Source: Brachycybe producta
Taxonomy: Eukaryota; Arthropoda; Diplopoda; Playtdesmida; Andrognathidae
Direction: 5' to 3'
Assembly (NCBI GenBank): GCA_036925085.1
Contig: JAUPFP010000191.1
Coordinates: 25,302 to 89,301, forward strand
DNA: 64,000 bases
In this document: piece after piece, positions 40,242 through 54,606 of the stretch
Layout: every line of letters starts with the position of its first letter
Position numbering within the stretch: position 1 is the stretch's first letter
Notes under the pieces: model-generated
Database searches by the model: none
Seen by the model: the letters and a program-made list of their open reading frames with translations, nothing else
What the model was told of the DNA's origin: nothing
Translations under genes and position numbers: made by a program

Positions 40242-41007
40242 TGCATTCCTGATTGTCCAAGGAATGCAATGCATCTAAAAGCTTCACTCTACGTCCATTA
40301 GTTCATTTGGAATTAATTTTCGAAGTTACATGTCCATGCACAAGCAATGTCAAGCATAGACCCTTCAATGATGTCCACTTTGAACTGGTGTCATTTTTGA
40401 ACCATGCAGAGCACACAGGAATTGAAGACAATTCTGCATTCCTGAATGTCCAAGGAATGCAATGCATCTAACAGTTCCATTCTACGAAAATTAATAACAA
40501 TTCTCCAAAAATTAAATTCTTCCATGAGTACCCCCCTTGAAAGTTTTTCAAAAAACGGCCAAAAATGAAAGTAACTGGTGTAATTTTTGAAGCATGCATT
40601 GCACACTGGAATTGAAGACATCCCTGCATTTCTGATTGCCCAAGGAATGCAATGCATCTAAAAGCTTCACTCTACGTCTATTAGTTCATTTGGAATTAAT
40701 TTTCAAAGTTACATGTCCATGCACAAGCAATGTCAAGCATAGACCCTTCAATGATGTCCACTTTGAACTGGTGTCATTTTTGAACCATGCAGAGCACACA
40801 GGAATTGAAGACATTTCTGCATTCCTGAATGTCCAAGGAATGCAATGCATCTAACAGTTCCATTCTACGAAAATTAATAACAATTCTCCAAAAATTAAAT
40901 TCTTCCATGAGTACCCCCCTTGAAAGTTTTTCAAAAAACGGCCAAAAATGAAAGTAACTTGTGTAATTTTTGAAGCATGCATTGCACACTGGAATTGAAG
41001 ACATCCC
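40242..41007 (+). repeat. Adjacent dimers sharing private variants (383-bp duplication)
   Basis: Two successive dimers both have CATAGACCCTTC (40356/40739), AAATTAATAAC (40488/40871) and CCTTGAAAG (40545/40928). The A heads differ, S-type in the first and P-type in the second, so the copied tract starts inside A. This is the clearest single-dimer duplication in the window. Confidence 0.75.
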
Positions 41008-44000
41008 TGCATTCCTGATTGTCCAAGGAATGCAATGCATCTAAAAGCTTCACTCTATGTCCATTAGTTCATTTGGAATTAATTTTCGAAGTTACATGTC
41101 CATGCACAAGCAATGTCAAGCATAGACACTTCAATGATGTCCACTTTGAACTGGTGTCATTTTTGAACCATGCAGAGCACACAGGAATTGAAGACATTTC
41201 TGCATTCCTGAATGTCCAAGGAATGCAATGCATCTAACAGTTCCATTCTACGAAAATTATTAACAATTCTCCAAAAATTAAATTCTTCCATGAGTACCCC
41301 CCTTGGAAGTTTTTCAAAAAACGGCCAAAAATGAAAGTAACTGGTGTAATTTTTGAAGCATGCATTGCACACTGGAATTGAAGACATCCCTGCATTCCTG
41401 ATTGCCCAAGGAATGCAATGCATCTAAAAGCTTCACTCTACGTCTATTAGTTCATTTGGAATTAATTTTCAAAGTTACATGTCCATGCACAAGCAATGTC
41501 AAGCATAGACACTTCAATGATGTCCACTTTGAACTCGTGTCATTTTTGAACCATGCAGAGCACACAGGAATTGAAGACATTTCTGCATTCCTGAATGTCC
41601 AAGGAATGCAATGCATCTAACAGTTCCATTCTACAAAAATTATTAACAATTCTCCAAAAATTAAATTCTTCCATGAGTACCCCCCTTGGAAGTTTTTCAA
41701 AAAACGGCCAAAAATGAAAGTAACTGGTGTAATTTTTGAAGCATGCATTGCACACTGGATTTGAAGACATCCCTGCATTCCTGATTGCCCAAGGAATGCA
41801 ATGCATCTAAAAGCTTCACTCTACGTCTATTAGTTCATTTGGAATTAATTTTCAAAGTTACATGTCCATGCACAAGCAATGTCAAGCATAGACACTTCAA
41901 TGATGTCCACTTTGAACTCGTGTCATTTTTGAACCATGCAGAGCACACAGGAATTGAAGACATTTCTGCATTCCTGAATGTCCAAGGAATGCAATGCATC
42001 TAACAGTTCCATTCTACGAAAATTATTAACAATTTTCCAAAAATGAAATTCTTCCATGATACCCCCCTTGGAAGTTTTTCAAAAAACGGCCAAAACTGAA
42101 AGTAACTGGTGTAATTTTTGAAGCATGCATTGCACACTGGAATTGAAGACATCCCTGCATTCCTGATTGCCCAAGGAATGCAATGCATCTAAAAGCTTCA
42201 CTCTACGTCTATTAGTTCATTTGGAATTAATTTTCAAAGTTACATGTCCATGCACAAGCAATGTCAAGCATAGACACTTCAATGATGTCCACTTTGAACT
42301 CGTGTCATTTTTGAACCATGCAGAGCACACAGGAATTGAAGACATTTCTGCATTCCTGAATGTCCAAGGAATGCAATGCATCTAACAGTTCCATTCTACG
42401 AAAATTATTAACAATTCTCCAAAAATTAAATTCTTCCATGAGTACCCCCCTTGGAAGTTTTTCAAAAAATGGCCAAAAATGAAAGTAACTGGTGTAATTT
42501 TTGAAGCATGCATTGCACACTGGAATTGAAGACATCCCTGCATTCCTGATTGCCCAAGGAATGCAATGCATCTAAAAGCTTCACTCTACGTCTATTAGTT
42601 CATTTGGAATTAATTTTCAAAGTTACATGTCCATGCACAAGCAATGTCAAGCATAGACACTTCAATGATGTCCACTTTGAACTCGTGTCATTTTTGAACC
42701 ATGCAGAGCACACAGGAATTGAAGACATTTCTGCATTCCTGAATGTCCAAGGAATGCAATGCATCTAACAGTTCCATTCTACGAAAATTATTAACAATTC
42801 TCCAAAAATTAAATTCTTCCATGAGTACCCCCCTTGGAAGTTTTTCAAAAAACGGCCAAAAATGAAAGTAACTGGTGTAATTTTTGAAGCATGCATTGCA
42901 CACTGGAATTGAAGACATCCCTGCATTCCTGATTGCCCAAGGAATGCAATGCATCTAAAAGCTTCACTCTACGTCTATTAGTTCATTTGGAATTAATTTT
43001 CAAAGTTACATGTACATGCACAAGCAATGTCAAGCATAGACACTTCAATGATGTCCACTTTGAACTCGTGTCATTTTTGAACCATGCAGAGCACACAGGA
43101 ATTGAAGACATTTCTGCATTCCTGAATGTCCAAGGAATGCAATGCATCTAACAGTTCTATTCTACGAAAATTATTAACAATTCTCCAAAAATTAAATTCT
43201 TCCATGAGTACCCCCCTTGGAAGTTTTTCAAAAAACGGCCAAAAATGAAAGTAACTGGTGTAATTTTTGAAGCATGCATTGCACACTGGAATTGAAGACA
43301 TCCCTGCATTCCTGATTGCCCAAGGAATGCAATGCATCTAAAAGCTTCACTCTACGTCTATTAGTTCATTTGGAATTAATTTTCAAAGTTACATGTACAT
43401 GCACAAGCAATGTCAAGCATAGACACTTCAATGATGTCCACTTTGAACTCGTGTCATTTTTGAACCATGCAGAGCACACAGGAATTGAAGACATTTCTGC
43501 ATTCCTGAATGTCCAAGGAATGCAATGCATCTAACAGTTCCATTCTACGAAAATTATTAACAATTCTCCAAAAATTAAATTCTTCCATGAGTACCCCCCT
43601 TGGAAGTTTTTCAAAAAACGGCCAAAAATGAAAGTAACTGGTGTAATTTTTGAAGCATGCATTGCACACTGGAATTGAAGACATCCCTGCATTCCTGATT
43701 GCCCAAGGAATGCAATGCATCTAAAAGCTTCACTCTACGTCTATTAGTTCATTTGGAATTAATTTTCAAAGTTACATGTAGTTGCACAAGCAATGTCAAG
43801 CATAGACACTTCAATGATGTCCACTTTGAACTCGTGTCATTTTTGAACCATGCAGAGCACACAGGAATTGAAGACATTTCTGCATTCCTGAATGTCCAAG
43901 GAATGCAATGCATCTAACAGTTCCATTCTACGAAAATTATTAACAATTCTCCAAAAATTAAATTCTTCCATGAGTACCCCCCTTGGAAGTTTTTCAAAAA

Positions 44001-44070
44001 ACGGCCAAAAATGAAAGTAACTGGTGTAATTTTTGAAGCATGCATTGCACACTGGAATTGAAGACATCCC

Positions 44071-45602
44071 TGCATTCCTGATTGCCCAAGGAATGCAATG
44101 CATCTAAAAGCTTCACTCTACGTCTATTAGTTCATTTGGAATTAATTTTCAAAGTTACATATCCATGCACAAGCAATGTCATGCATAGACACTTCAATGA
44201 TGTCCACTTTGAACTGGTGTCATTTTTGAACCATGCAGAGCACACAGGAATTGAAGACATTTCTGCATTCCTGAATGTCCAAAGAATGCAATGCATCTAA
44301 CAGTTCCATTCTACGAAAATTATTAACAATTCTTCAAAAATTAAATTCTTTCATGAGTACCCCCCTTGGAAGTTTTTCAAAAAACGGCCAAAAATGAAAG
44401 TAACTTGTGTAATTTTTGAAGCATGCATTGCACACTGGAATTGAAGACATCCCTGCATTCCTGATTGTCCAAACATTGCAATGCATCTAAAAGCTTCACT
44501 CTATGTCCATTAGTTCATTTGGAATTAATTTTCGAAGTTTCATGTCCATGCACAAGCAATGTCAAGCATAGACACTTCAATGATGTCCACTTTGAACTCG
44601 TGTCATTTTTGAACCATGCAGAGCACACAGGAATTGAAGACATTTCTGCATTCCTGAATGTCCAAGGAATGCAATGCATCTAACAGTTCCATTCTACGAA
44701 AATTATTAACAATTCTCCAAAAATTAAATTCTTCCATGAGTACCCCCCTTGGAAGTTTTTCAAAAAACGGCCAAAAATGAAAGTAACTGGTGTAATTTTT
44801 GAAGCATGCATTGCACACTGGAATTGAAGACATCCCTGCATTCCTGATTGCCCAAGGAATGCAATGCATCTAAAAGCTTCACTCTACGTCTATTAGTTCA
44901 TTTGGAATTAATTTTCAAAGTTACATATCCATGCACAAGCAATGTCATGCATAGACACTTCAATGATGTCCACTTTGAACTGGTGTCATTTTTGAACCAT
45001 GCAGAGCACACAGGAATTGAAGACATTTCTGCATTCCTGAATGTCCAAAGAATGCAATGCATCTAACAGTTCCATTCTACGAAAATTATTAACAATTCTT
45101 CAAAAATTAAATTCTTTCATGAGTACCCCCCTTGGAAGTTTTTCAAAAAACGGCCAAAAATGAAAGTAACTTGTGTAATTTTTGAAGCATGCATTGCACA
45201 CTGGAATTGAAGACATCCCTGCATTCCTGATTGTCCAAGGAATGCAATGCATCTAAAAGCTTCACTCTATGTCCATTAGTTCATTTGGAATTAATTTTCG
45301 AAGTTTCATGTCCATGCACAAGCAATGTCAAGCATAGACACTTCAATGATGTCCACTTTGAACTCGTGTCATTTTTGAACCATGCAGAGCACACAGGAAT
45401 TGAAGACATTTCTGCATTCCTGAATGTCCAAGGAATGCAATGCATCTAACAGTTCCATTCTACGAAAATTATTAACAATTCTCCAAAAATTAAATTCTTC
45501 CATGAGTACCCCCCTTGGAAGTTTTTCAAAAAACGGCCAAAAATGAAAGTAACTGGTGTAATTTTTGAAGCATGCATTGCACACTGGAATTGAAGACATC
45601 CC
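44071..45602 (+). repeat. Marker cassette, copies 3 and 4 in tandem
   Basis: Two full 766-bp cassettes sit back to back (44071-44836 and 44837-45602). They share an additional change, AATTCTTCAAAAATT (44328/45094), absent from the other cassettes, which identifies them as a direct tandem duplication. The first has a private CCAAACATTGC at about 44469. Confidence 0.85.
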
Positions 45603-45986
45603 TGCATTCCTGATTGCCCAAGGAATGCAATGCATCTAAAAGCTTCACTCTACGTCTATTAGTTCATTTGGAATTAATTTTCAAAGTTACATGTCCATGC
45701 ACAAGCAATGTCAAGCATAGACACTTCAATGATGTCCACTTTGAACTCGTGTCATTTTTGAACCATGCAGAGCACACAGGAATTGAAGACATTTCTGCAT
45801 TCCTGAATGTCCAAGGAATGCAATGCATCTAACAGTTCCATTCTACGAAAATTATTAACAATTCTCCAAAAATTAAATTCTTCCATGAGTACCCCCCTTG
45901 GAAGTTTTTCAAAAAAACGGCCAAAAATGAAAGTAACTGGTGTAATTTTTGAAGCATGCATTGCACACTGGAATTGAAGACATCCC

Positions 45987-47518
45987 TGCATTCCTGATTG
46001 CCCAAGGAATGCAATGCATCTAAAAGCTTCACTCTACGTCTATTAGTTCATTTGGAATTAATTTTCAAAGTTACATATCCATGCACAAGCAATGTCATGC
46101 ATAGACACTTCAATGATGTCCACTTTGAACTGGTGTCATTTTTGAACCATGCAGAGCACACAGGAATTGAAGACATTTCTGCATTCCTGAATGTCCAAAG
46201 AATGCAATGCATCTAACAGTTCCATTCTACGAAAATTATTAACAATTCTCCAAAAATTAAATTCTTTCATGAGTACCCCCCTTGGAAGTTTTTCAAAAAA
46301 CGGCCAAAAATGAAAGTAACTTGTGTAATTTTTGAAGCATGCATTGCACACTGGAATTGAAGACATCCCTGCATTCCTGATTGTCCAAGGAATGCAATGC
46401 ATCTAAAAGCTTCACTCTATGTCCATTAGTTCATTTGGAATTAATTTTCGAAGTTTCATGTCCATGCACAAGCAATGTCAAGCATAGACACTTCAATGAT
46501 GTCCACTTTGAACTGGTGTCATTTTTGAACCATGCAGAGCACACAGGAATTGAAGACATTTCTGCATTCCTGAATGTCCAAGGAATGCAATGCATCTAAC
46601 AGTTCCATTCTACGAAAATTATTAACAATTCTCCAAAAATGAAATTCTTCCATGAGTACCCCCCTTGGAAGTTTTTCAAAAAACGGCCAAAAATGAAAGT
46701 AACTGGTGTAATTTTTGAAGCATGCATTGCACACTGGAATTGAAGACATCCCTGCATTCCTGATTGCCCAAGGAATGCAATGCATCTAAAAGCTTCACTC
46801 TACGTCTATTAGTTCATTTGGAATTAATTTTCAAAGTTACATGTCCATGCACAAGCAATGTCAAGCATAGACACTTCAATGATGTCCACTTTGAACTCGT
46901 GTCATTTTTGAACCATGCAGAGCACACAGGAATTGAAGACATTTCTGCATTCCTGAATGTCCAAGGAATGCAATGCATCTAACAGTTCCATTCTACGAAA
47001 ATTATTAACAATTCTCCAAAAATTAAATTCTTCCATGAGTACCCCCCTTGGAAGTTTTTCAAAAAACGGCCAAAAATGAAAGTAACTGGTGTAATTTTTG
47101 AAGCATGCATTGCACACTGGAATTGAAGACATCCCTGCATTCCTGATTGCCCAAGGAATGCAATGCATCTAAAAGCTTCACTCTACGTCTATTAGTTCAT
47201 TTGGAATTAATTTTCAAAGTTACATGTCCATGCACAAGCAATGTCAAGCATAGAGACTTCAATGATGTCCACTTTGAACTCGTGTCATTTTTGAACCATG
47301 CAGAGCACACAGGAATTGAAGACATTTCTGCATTCCTGAATGTCCAAGAAATGCAATGCATCTAACAGTTCCATTCTACGAAAATTATTAACAATTCTCC
47401 AAAAATGAAATTCTTCCATGAGTACCCCCCTTGGAAGTTTTTCAAAAAACGGCCAAAAATGAAAGTAACTGGTGTAATTTTTGAAGCATGCATTGCACAC
47501 TGGAATTGAAGACATCCC
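45987..47518 (+). repeat. 1532-bp four-dimer HOR block, copy 1
   Basis: Order of dimers: cassette dimer 1 (GTCATGCATAG; B with TTTCATGAG), cassette dimer 2 (S-type A; B with AAAATGAAATTC), a standard P dimer (B with AAAATTAAATTC), and a dimer whose A has CATAGAGACTTC with an AAAATGAAATTC B. The same order recurs at three other sites. This copy has a private CCAAGAAATGC in its fourth dimer. Confidence 0.83.
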
Positions 47519-49050
47519 TGCATTCCTGATTGCCCAAGGAATGCAATGCATCTAAAAGCTTCACTCTACGTCTATTAGTTCATTTGGAATTAATTTTCAA
47601 AGTTACATGTCCATGCACAAGCAATGTCAAGCATAGACACTTCAATGATGTCCACTTTGAACTCGTGTCATTTTTGAACCATGCAGAGCACACAGGAATT
47701 GAAGACATTTCTGCATTCCTGAATGTCCAAGGAATGCAATGCATCTAACAGTTCCATTCTACGAAAAGTATTAACAATTCTCCAAAAATTAAATTCTTCC
47801 ATGAGTACCCCCCTTGGAAGTTTTTCAAAAAACGGCCAAAAATGAAAGTAACTGGTGTAATTTTTGAAGCATGCATTGCACACTGGAATTGAAGACATCC
47901 CTGCATTCCTGATTGCCCAAGGAATGCAATGCATCTAAAAGCTTCACTCTACGTCTATTAGTTCATTTGGAATTAATTTTCAAAGTTACATGTCCATGCA
48001 CAAGCAATGTCAAGCATAGACACTTCAATGATGTCCACTTTGAACTCGTGTCATTTTTGAACCATGCAGAGCACACAGGAATTGAAGACATTTCTGCATT
48101 CCTGAATGTCCAAGGAATGCAATGCATCTAACAGTTCCATTCTACGAAAATTATTAACAATTCTCCAAAAATTAAATTCTTCCATGAGTACCCCCCTTGG
48201 AAGTTTTTCAAAAAACGGCCAAAAATGAAAGTAACTGGTGTAATTTTTGAAGCATGCATTGCACACTGGAATTGAAGACATCCCTGCATTCCTGATTGCC
48301 CAAGGAATGCAATGCATCTAAAAGCTTCACTCTTCATCTATTAGTTCATTTGGAATTAATTTTCAAAGTTACATGTCCATGCACAAGCAATGTCAAGCAT
48401 AGACACTTCAATGATGTCCACTTTGAACTCGTGTCATTTTTTAACCATGCAGAGCACACAGGAATTGAAGACATTTCTGCATTCCTGAATGTCCAAGGAA
48501 TGCAATGCATCTAACAGTTCCATTCTACGAAAATTATTAACAATTCTCCAAAAATTAAATTCTTCCATGAGTACCCCCCTTGGAAGTTTTTCAAAAAACG
48601 GCCAAAAATGAAAGTAACTGGTGTAATTTTTGAAGCATGCATTGCACACTGGAATTGAAGACATCCCTGCATTCCTGATTGCCCAAGGAATGCAATGCAT
48701 CTAAAAGCTTCACTCTACGTCTATTAGTTCATTTGGAATTAATTTTCAAAGTTACATGTCCATGCACAAGCAATGTCAAGCATAGACACTTCAATGATGT
48801 CCACTTTGAACTCGTGTCATTTTTGAACCATGCAGAGCACACAGGAATTGAAGACATTTCTGCATTCCTGAATGTCCAAGGAATGCAATGCATCTAACAG
48901 TTCCATTCTACGAAAATTATTAACAATTCTCCAAAAATGAAATTCTTCCATGAGTACCCCCCTTGGAAGTTTTTCAAAAAACGGCCAAAAATGAAAGTAA
49001 CTGGTGTAATTTTTGAAGCATGCATTGCACACTGGAATTGAAGACATCCC

Positions 49051-51348
49051 TGCATTCCTGATTGCCCAAGGAATGCAATGCATCTAAAAGCTTCACTCTA
49101 CGTCTATTAGTTCATTTGGAATTAATTTTCAAAGTTACATATCCATGCACAAGCAATGTCATGCATAGACACTTCAATGATGTCCACTTTGAACTGGTGT
49201 CATTTTTGAACCATGCAGAGCACACAGGAATTGAAGACATTTCTGCATTCCTGAATGTCCAAAGAATGCAATGCATCTAACAGTTCCATTCTACGAAAAT
49301 TATTAACAATTCTCCAAAAATTAAATTCTTTCATGAGTACCCCCCTTGGAAGTTTTTCAAAAAACGGCCAAAAATGAAAGTAACTTGTGTAATTTTTGAA
49401 GCATGCATTGCACACTGGAATTGAAGACATCCCTGCATTCCTGATTGTCCAAGGAATGCAATGCATCTAAAAGCTTCACTCTATGTCCATTAGTTCATTT
49501 GGAATTAATTTTCGAAGTTTCATGTCCATGCACAAGCAATGTCAAGCATAGACACTTCAATGATGTCCACTTTGAACTCGTGTCATTTTTGAACCATGCA
49601 GAGCACACAGGAATTGAAGACATTTCTGCATTCCTGAATGTCCAAGGAATGCAATGCATCTAACAGTTCCATTCTACGAAAATTATTAACAATTCTCCAA
49701 AAATGAAATTCTTCCATGAGTACCCCCCTTGGAAGTTTTTCAAAAAACGGCCAAAAATGAAAGTAACTGGTGTAATTTTTGAAGCATGCATTGCACACTG
49801 GAATTGAAGACATCCCTGCATTCCTGATTGCCCAAGGAATGCAATGCATCTAAAAGCTTCACTCTACGTCTATTAGTTCATTTGGAATTAATTTTCAAAG
49901 TTACATGTCCATGCACAAGCAATGTCAAGCATAGACACTTCAATGATGTCCACTTTGAACTCGTGTCATTTTTGAACCATGCAGAGCACACAGGAATTGA
50001 AGACATTTCTGCATTCCTGAATGTCCAAGGAATGCAATGCATCTAACAGTTCCATTCTACGAAAATTATTAACAATTCTCCAAAAATTAAATTCTTCCAT
50101 GAGTACCCCCCTTGGAAGTTTTTCAAAAAACGGCCAAAAATGAAAGTAACTGGTGTAATTTTTGAAGCATGCATTGCACACTGGAATTGAAGACATCCCT
50201 GCATTCCTGATTGCCCAAGGAATGCAATGCATCTAAAAGCTTCACTCTACGTCTATTAGTTCATTTGGAATTAATTTTCAAAGTTACATATCCATGCACA
50301 AGCAATGTCATGCATAGACACTTCAATGATGTCCACTTTGAACTGGTGTCATTTTTGAACCATGCAGAGCACACAGGAATTGAAGACATTTCTGCATTCC
50401 TGAATGTCCAAAGAATGCAATGCATCTAACAGTTCCATTCTACGAAAATTATTAACAATTCTCCAAAAATTAAATTCTTTCATGAGTACCCCCCTTGGAA
50501 GTTTTTCAAAAAACGGCCAAAAATGAAAGTAACTTGTGTAATTTTTGAAGCATGCATTGCACACTGGAATTGAAGACATCCCTGCATTCCTGATTGTCCA
50601 AGGAATGCAATGCATCTAAAAGCTTCACTCTATGTCCATTAGTTCATTTGGAATTAATTTTCGAAGTTTCATGTCCATGCACAAGCAATGTCAAGCATAG
50701 ACACTTCAATGATGTCCACTTTGAACTGGTGTCATTTTTGAACCATGCAGAGCACACAGGAATTGAAGACATTTCTGCATTCCTGAATGTCCAAGGAATG
50801 CAATGCATCTAACAGTTCCATTCTACGAAAATTATTAACAATTCTCCAAAAATGAAATTCTTCCATGAGTACCCCCCTTGGAAGTTTTTCAAAAAACGGC
50901 CAAAAATGAAAGTAACTGGTGTAATTTTTGAAGCATGCATTGCACACTGGAATTGAAGACATCCCTGCATTCCTGATTGCCCAAGGAATGCAATGCATCT
51001 AAAAGCTTCACTCTACGTCTATTAGTTCATTTGGAATTAATTTTCAAAGTTACATGTCCATGCACAAGCAATGTCAAGCATAGACACTTCAATGATGTCC
51101 ACTTTGAACTCGTGTCATTTTTGAACCATGCAGAGCACACAGGAATTGAAGACATTTCTGCATTCCTGAATGTCCAAGGAATGCAATGCATCTAACAGTT
51201 CCATTCTACGAAAATTATTAACAATTCTCCAAAAATTAAATTCTTCCATGAGTACCCCCCTTGGAAGTTTTTCAAAAAACGGCCAAAAATGAAAGTAACT
51301 GGTGTAATTTTTGAAGCATGCATTGCACACTGGAATTGAAGACATCCC
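49051..51348 (+). repeat. Three-dimer tandem duplication (1149 bp)
   Basis: 49051-50199 (cassette plus one P dimer) is repeated at 50200-51348. The dimer sequence and B subclass match throughout. The second copy is also the first three dimers of the next 1532-bp block, so the two levels of repetition overlap. Confidence 0.82.
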
Positions 51349-51731
51349 TGCATTCCTGATTGCCCAAGGAATGCAATGCATCTAAAAGCTTCACTCTACG
51401 TCTATTAGTTCATTTGGAATTAATTTTCAAAGTTACATGTCCATGCACAAGCAATGTCAAGCATAGAGACTTCAATGATGTCCACTTTGAACTCGTGTCA
51501 TTTTTGAACCATGCAGAGCACACAGGAATTGAAGACATTTCTGCATTCCTGAATGTCCAAGGAATGCAATGCATCTAACAGTTCCATTCTACGAAAATTA
51601 TTAACAATTCTCCAAAAATGAAATTCTTCCATGAGTACCCCCCTTGGAAGTTTTTCAAAAAACGGCCAAAAATGAAAGTAACTGGTGTAATTTTTGAAGC
51701 ATGCATTGCACACTGGAATTGAAGACATCCC
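50200..51731 (+). repeat. 1532-bp four-dimer HOR block, copy 2
   Basis: Same dimer order as at 45987: cassette (two dimers), P dimer, then the GAGACTTC dimer starting at 51349. It is followed by one plain dimer and the first AAB trimer. The match to the block at 52691 runs from 50200 to about 51924 at offset 2491. Confidence 0.83.
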
Positions 51732-52114
51732 TGCATTCCTGATTGCCCAAGGAATGCAATGCATCTAAAAGCTTCACTCTACGTCTATTAGTTCATTTGG
51801 AATTAATTTTCAAAGTTACATGTCCATGCACAAGCAATGTCAAGCATAGACACTTCAATGATGTCCACTTTGAACTCGTGTCATTTTTGAACCATGCAGA
51901 GCACACAGGAATTGAAGACATTTCTGCATTCCTGAATGTCCAAGGAATGCAATGCATCTAACAGTTCCATTCTACGAAAATTATTAAGAATTCTCCAAAA
52001 ATTAAATTCTTCCATGAGTACCCCCCTTGGAAGTTTTTCAAAAAACGGCCAAAAATGAAAGTAACTGGTGTAATTTTTGAAGCATGCATTGCACACTGGA
52101 ATTGAAGACATCCC

Positions 52115-52690
52115 TGCATTCCTGATTGCCCAAGGAATGCAATGCATCTAAAAGCTTCACTCTACGTCTATTAGTTCATTTGGAATTAATTTTCAAAGTT
52201 ACATGTCCATGCACAAGCAATGTCAAGCATAGACACTTCAATGATGTCCACTTTGAACTCGTGTCATTTTTGAACCATGCAGAGCACACAGGAATTGAAG
52301 ACATCCCTGCATTCCTGATTGCCCAAGGAATGCAATGCATCTAAAAGCTTCACTCTACGTCTATTAGTTCATTTGGAATTAATTTTCAAAGTTACATGTC
52401 CATGCACAAGCAATGTCAAGCATAGACACTTCAATGATGTCCACTTTGAACTCGTGTCATTTTTGAACCATGCAGAGCACACAGGAATTGAAGACATTTC
52501 TGCATTCCTGAATGTCCAAGGAATGCAATGCATCTAACAGTTCCATTCTACGAAAATTATTAACAATTCTCCAAAAATTAAATTCTTCCATGAGTACCCC
52601 CCTTGGAAGTTTTTCAAAAAACGGCCAAAAATGAAAGTAACTGGTGTAATTTTTGAAGCATGCATTGCACACTGGAATTGAAGACATCCC
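52115..52690 (+). repeat. AAB trimer 1 (576 bp)
   Basis: A half-units start at 52115 and 52308, followed by B at 52501. At the A-A boundary the first A ends GAAGACATCCCTGC (the normal end of B) instead of GAAGACATTTCTGC. This places the exchange within the shared GGAATTGAAGACAT block. All seven later AAB trimers have the same junction, so they probably derive from one event that was then amplified. Confidence 0.92.
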
Positions 52691-54222
52691 TGCATTCCTG
52701 ATTGCCCAAGGAATGCAATGCATCTAAAAGCTTCACTCTACGTCTATTAGTTCATTTGGAATTAATTTTCAAAGTTACATATCCATGCACAAGCAATGTC
52801 ATGCATAGACACTTCAATGATGTCCACTTTGAACTGGTGTCATTTTTGAACCATGCAGAGCACACAGGAATTGAAGACATTTCTGCATTCCTGAATGTCC
52901 AAAGAATGCAATGCATCTAACAGTTCCATTCTACGAAAATTATTAACAATTCTCCAAAAATTAAATTCTTTCATGAGTACCCCCCTTGGAAGTTTTTCAA
53001 AAAACGGCCAAAAATGAAAGTAACTTGTGTAATTTTTGAAGCATGCATTGCACACTGGAATTGAAGACATCCCTGCATTCCTGATTGTCCAAGGAATGCA
53101 ATGCATCTAAAAGCTTCACTCTATGTCCATTAGTTCATTTGGAATTAATTTTCGAAGTTTCATGTCCATGCACAAGCAATGTCAAGCATAGACACTTCAA
53201 TGATGTCCACTTTGAACTGGTGTCATTTTTGAACCATGCAGAGCACACAGGAATTGAAGACATTTCTGCATTCCTGAATGTCCAAGGAATGCAATGCATC
53301 TAACAGTTCCATTCTACGAAAATTATTAACAATTCTCCAAAAATGAAATTCTTCCATGAGTACCCCCCTTGGAAGTTTTTCAAAAAACGGCCAAAAATGA
53401 AAGTAACTGGTGTAATTTTTGAAGCATGCATTGCACACTGGAATTGAAGACATCCCTGCATTCCTGATTGCCCAAGGAATGCAATGCATCTAAAAGCTTC
53501 ACTCTACGTCTATTAGTTCATTTGGAATTAATTTTCAAAGTTACATGTCCATGCACAAGCAATGTCAAGCATAGACACTTCAATGATGTCCACTTTGAAC
53601 TCGTGTCATTTTTGAACCATGCAGAGCACACAGGAATTGAAGACATTTCTGCATTCCTGAATGTCCAAGGAATGCAATGCATCTAACAGTTCCATTCTAC
53701 GAAAATTATTAACAATTCTCCAAAAATTAAATTCTTCCATGAGTACCCCCCTTGGAAGTTTTTCAAAAAACGGCCAAAAATGAAAGTAACTGGTGTAATT
53801 TTTGAAGCATGCATTGCACACTGGAATTGAAGACATCCCTGCATTCCTGATTGCCCAAGGAATGCAATGCATCTAAAAGCTTCACTCTACGTCTATTAGT
53901 TCATTTGGAATTAATTTTCAAAGTTACATGTCCATGCACAAGCAATGTCAAGCATAGAGACTTCAATGATGTCCACTTTGAACTCGTGTCATTTTTGAAC
54001 CATGCAGAGCACACAGGAATTGAAGACATTTCTGCATTCCTGAATGTCCAAGGAATGCAATGCATCTAACAGTTCCATTCTACGAAAATTATTAACAATT
54101 CTCCAAAAATGAAATTCTTCCATGAGTACCCCCCTTGGAAGTTTTTCAAAAAACGGCCAAAAATGAAAGTAACTGGTGTAATTTTTGAAGCATGCATTGC
54201 ACACTGGAATTGAAGACATCCC
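52691..54222 (+). repeat. 1532-bp four-dimer HOR block, copy 3
   Basis: Cassette dimers at 52691 and 53074, P dimer at 53457 and the GAGACTTC dimer at 53840. It is followed by an A (54223-54415) with the AAB-type end and then the chimeric B at 54416. Confidence 0.83.
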
Positions 54223-54415
54223 TGCATTCCTGATTGCCCAAGGAATGCAATGCATCTAAAAGCTTCACTCTACGTCTATTAGTTCATTTGGAATTAATTT
54301 TCAAAGTTACATGTCCATGCACAAGCAATGTCAAGCATAGACACTTCAATGATGTCCACTTTGAACTCGTGTCATTTTTGAACCATGCAGAGCACACAGG
54401 AATTGAAGACATCCC

Positions 54416-54606
54416 TGCATTCCTGATTGCCCAAGGAATGCAATGCATCTAACAGTTCCATTCTACGAAAATTATTAACAATTCTCCAAAAATTAAATTC
54501 TTCCATGAGTACCCCCCCTTGGAAGTTTTTCAAAAAACGGCCAAAAATGAAAGTAACTGGTGTAATTTTTGAAGCATGCATTGCACACTGGAATTGAAGA
54601 CATCCC
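54416..54606 (+). repeat. B half-unit with an A-type head (crossover product)
   Basis: After an A that ends like the first A of an AAB trimer (GACATCCC), the sequence starts TGCATTCCTGATTGCCC as A but switches to CATCTAACAGTTCC as B. This is what results if an AA junction recombines with an AB junction inside the ~20 bp that A and B share before position 37. The unit has one extra C in the C tract (about 54515), giving 191 bp. Confidence 0.85.

Larger units (their letters stand above)
25313..41390 (+). repeat. Mosaic P/S domain of array 2
   Basis: P and S A half-units are mixed, with frequent chimeric B units and larger duplications (27.6/29.9 kb, 29.4/30.6 kb, 31.4/34.6 kb, 40.3/40.7 kb). 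Three A units lack the otherwise regular HindIII site: AGCGTCAC at about 33772, AGCATCAC at about 37030 and AAAAAGTTC at about 38746. The domain starts directly at the island. Confidence 0.85.
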
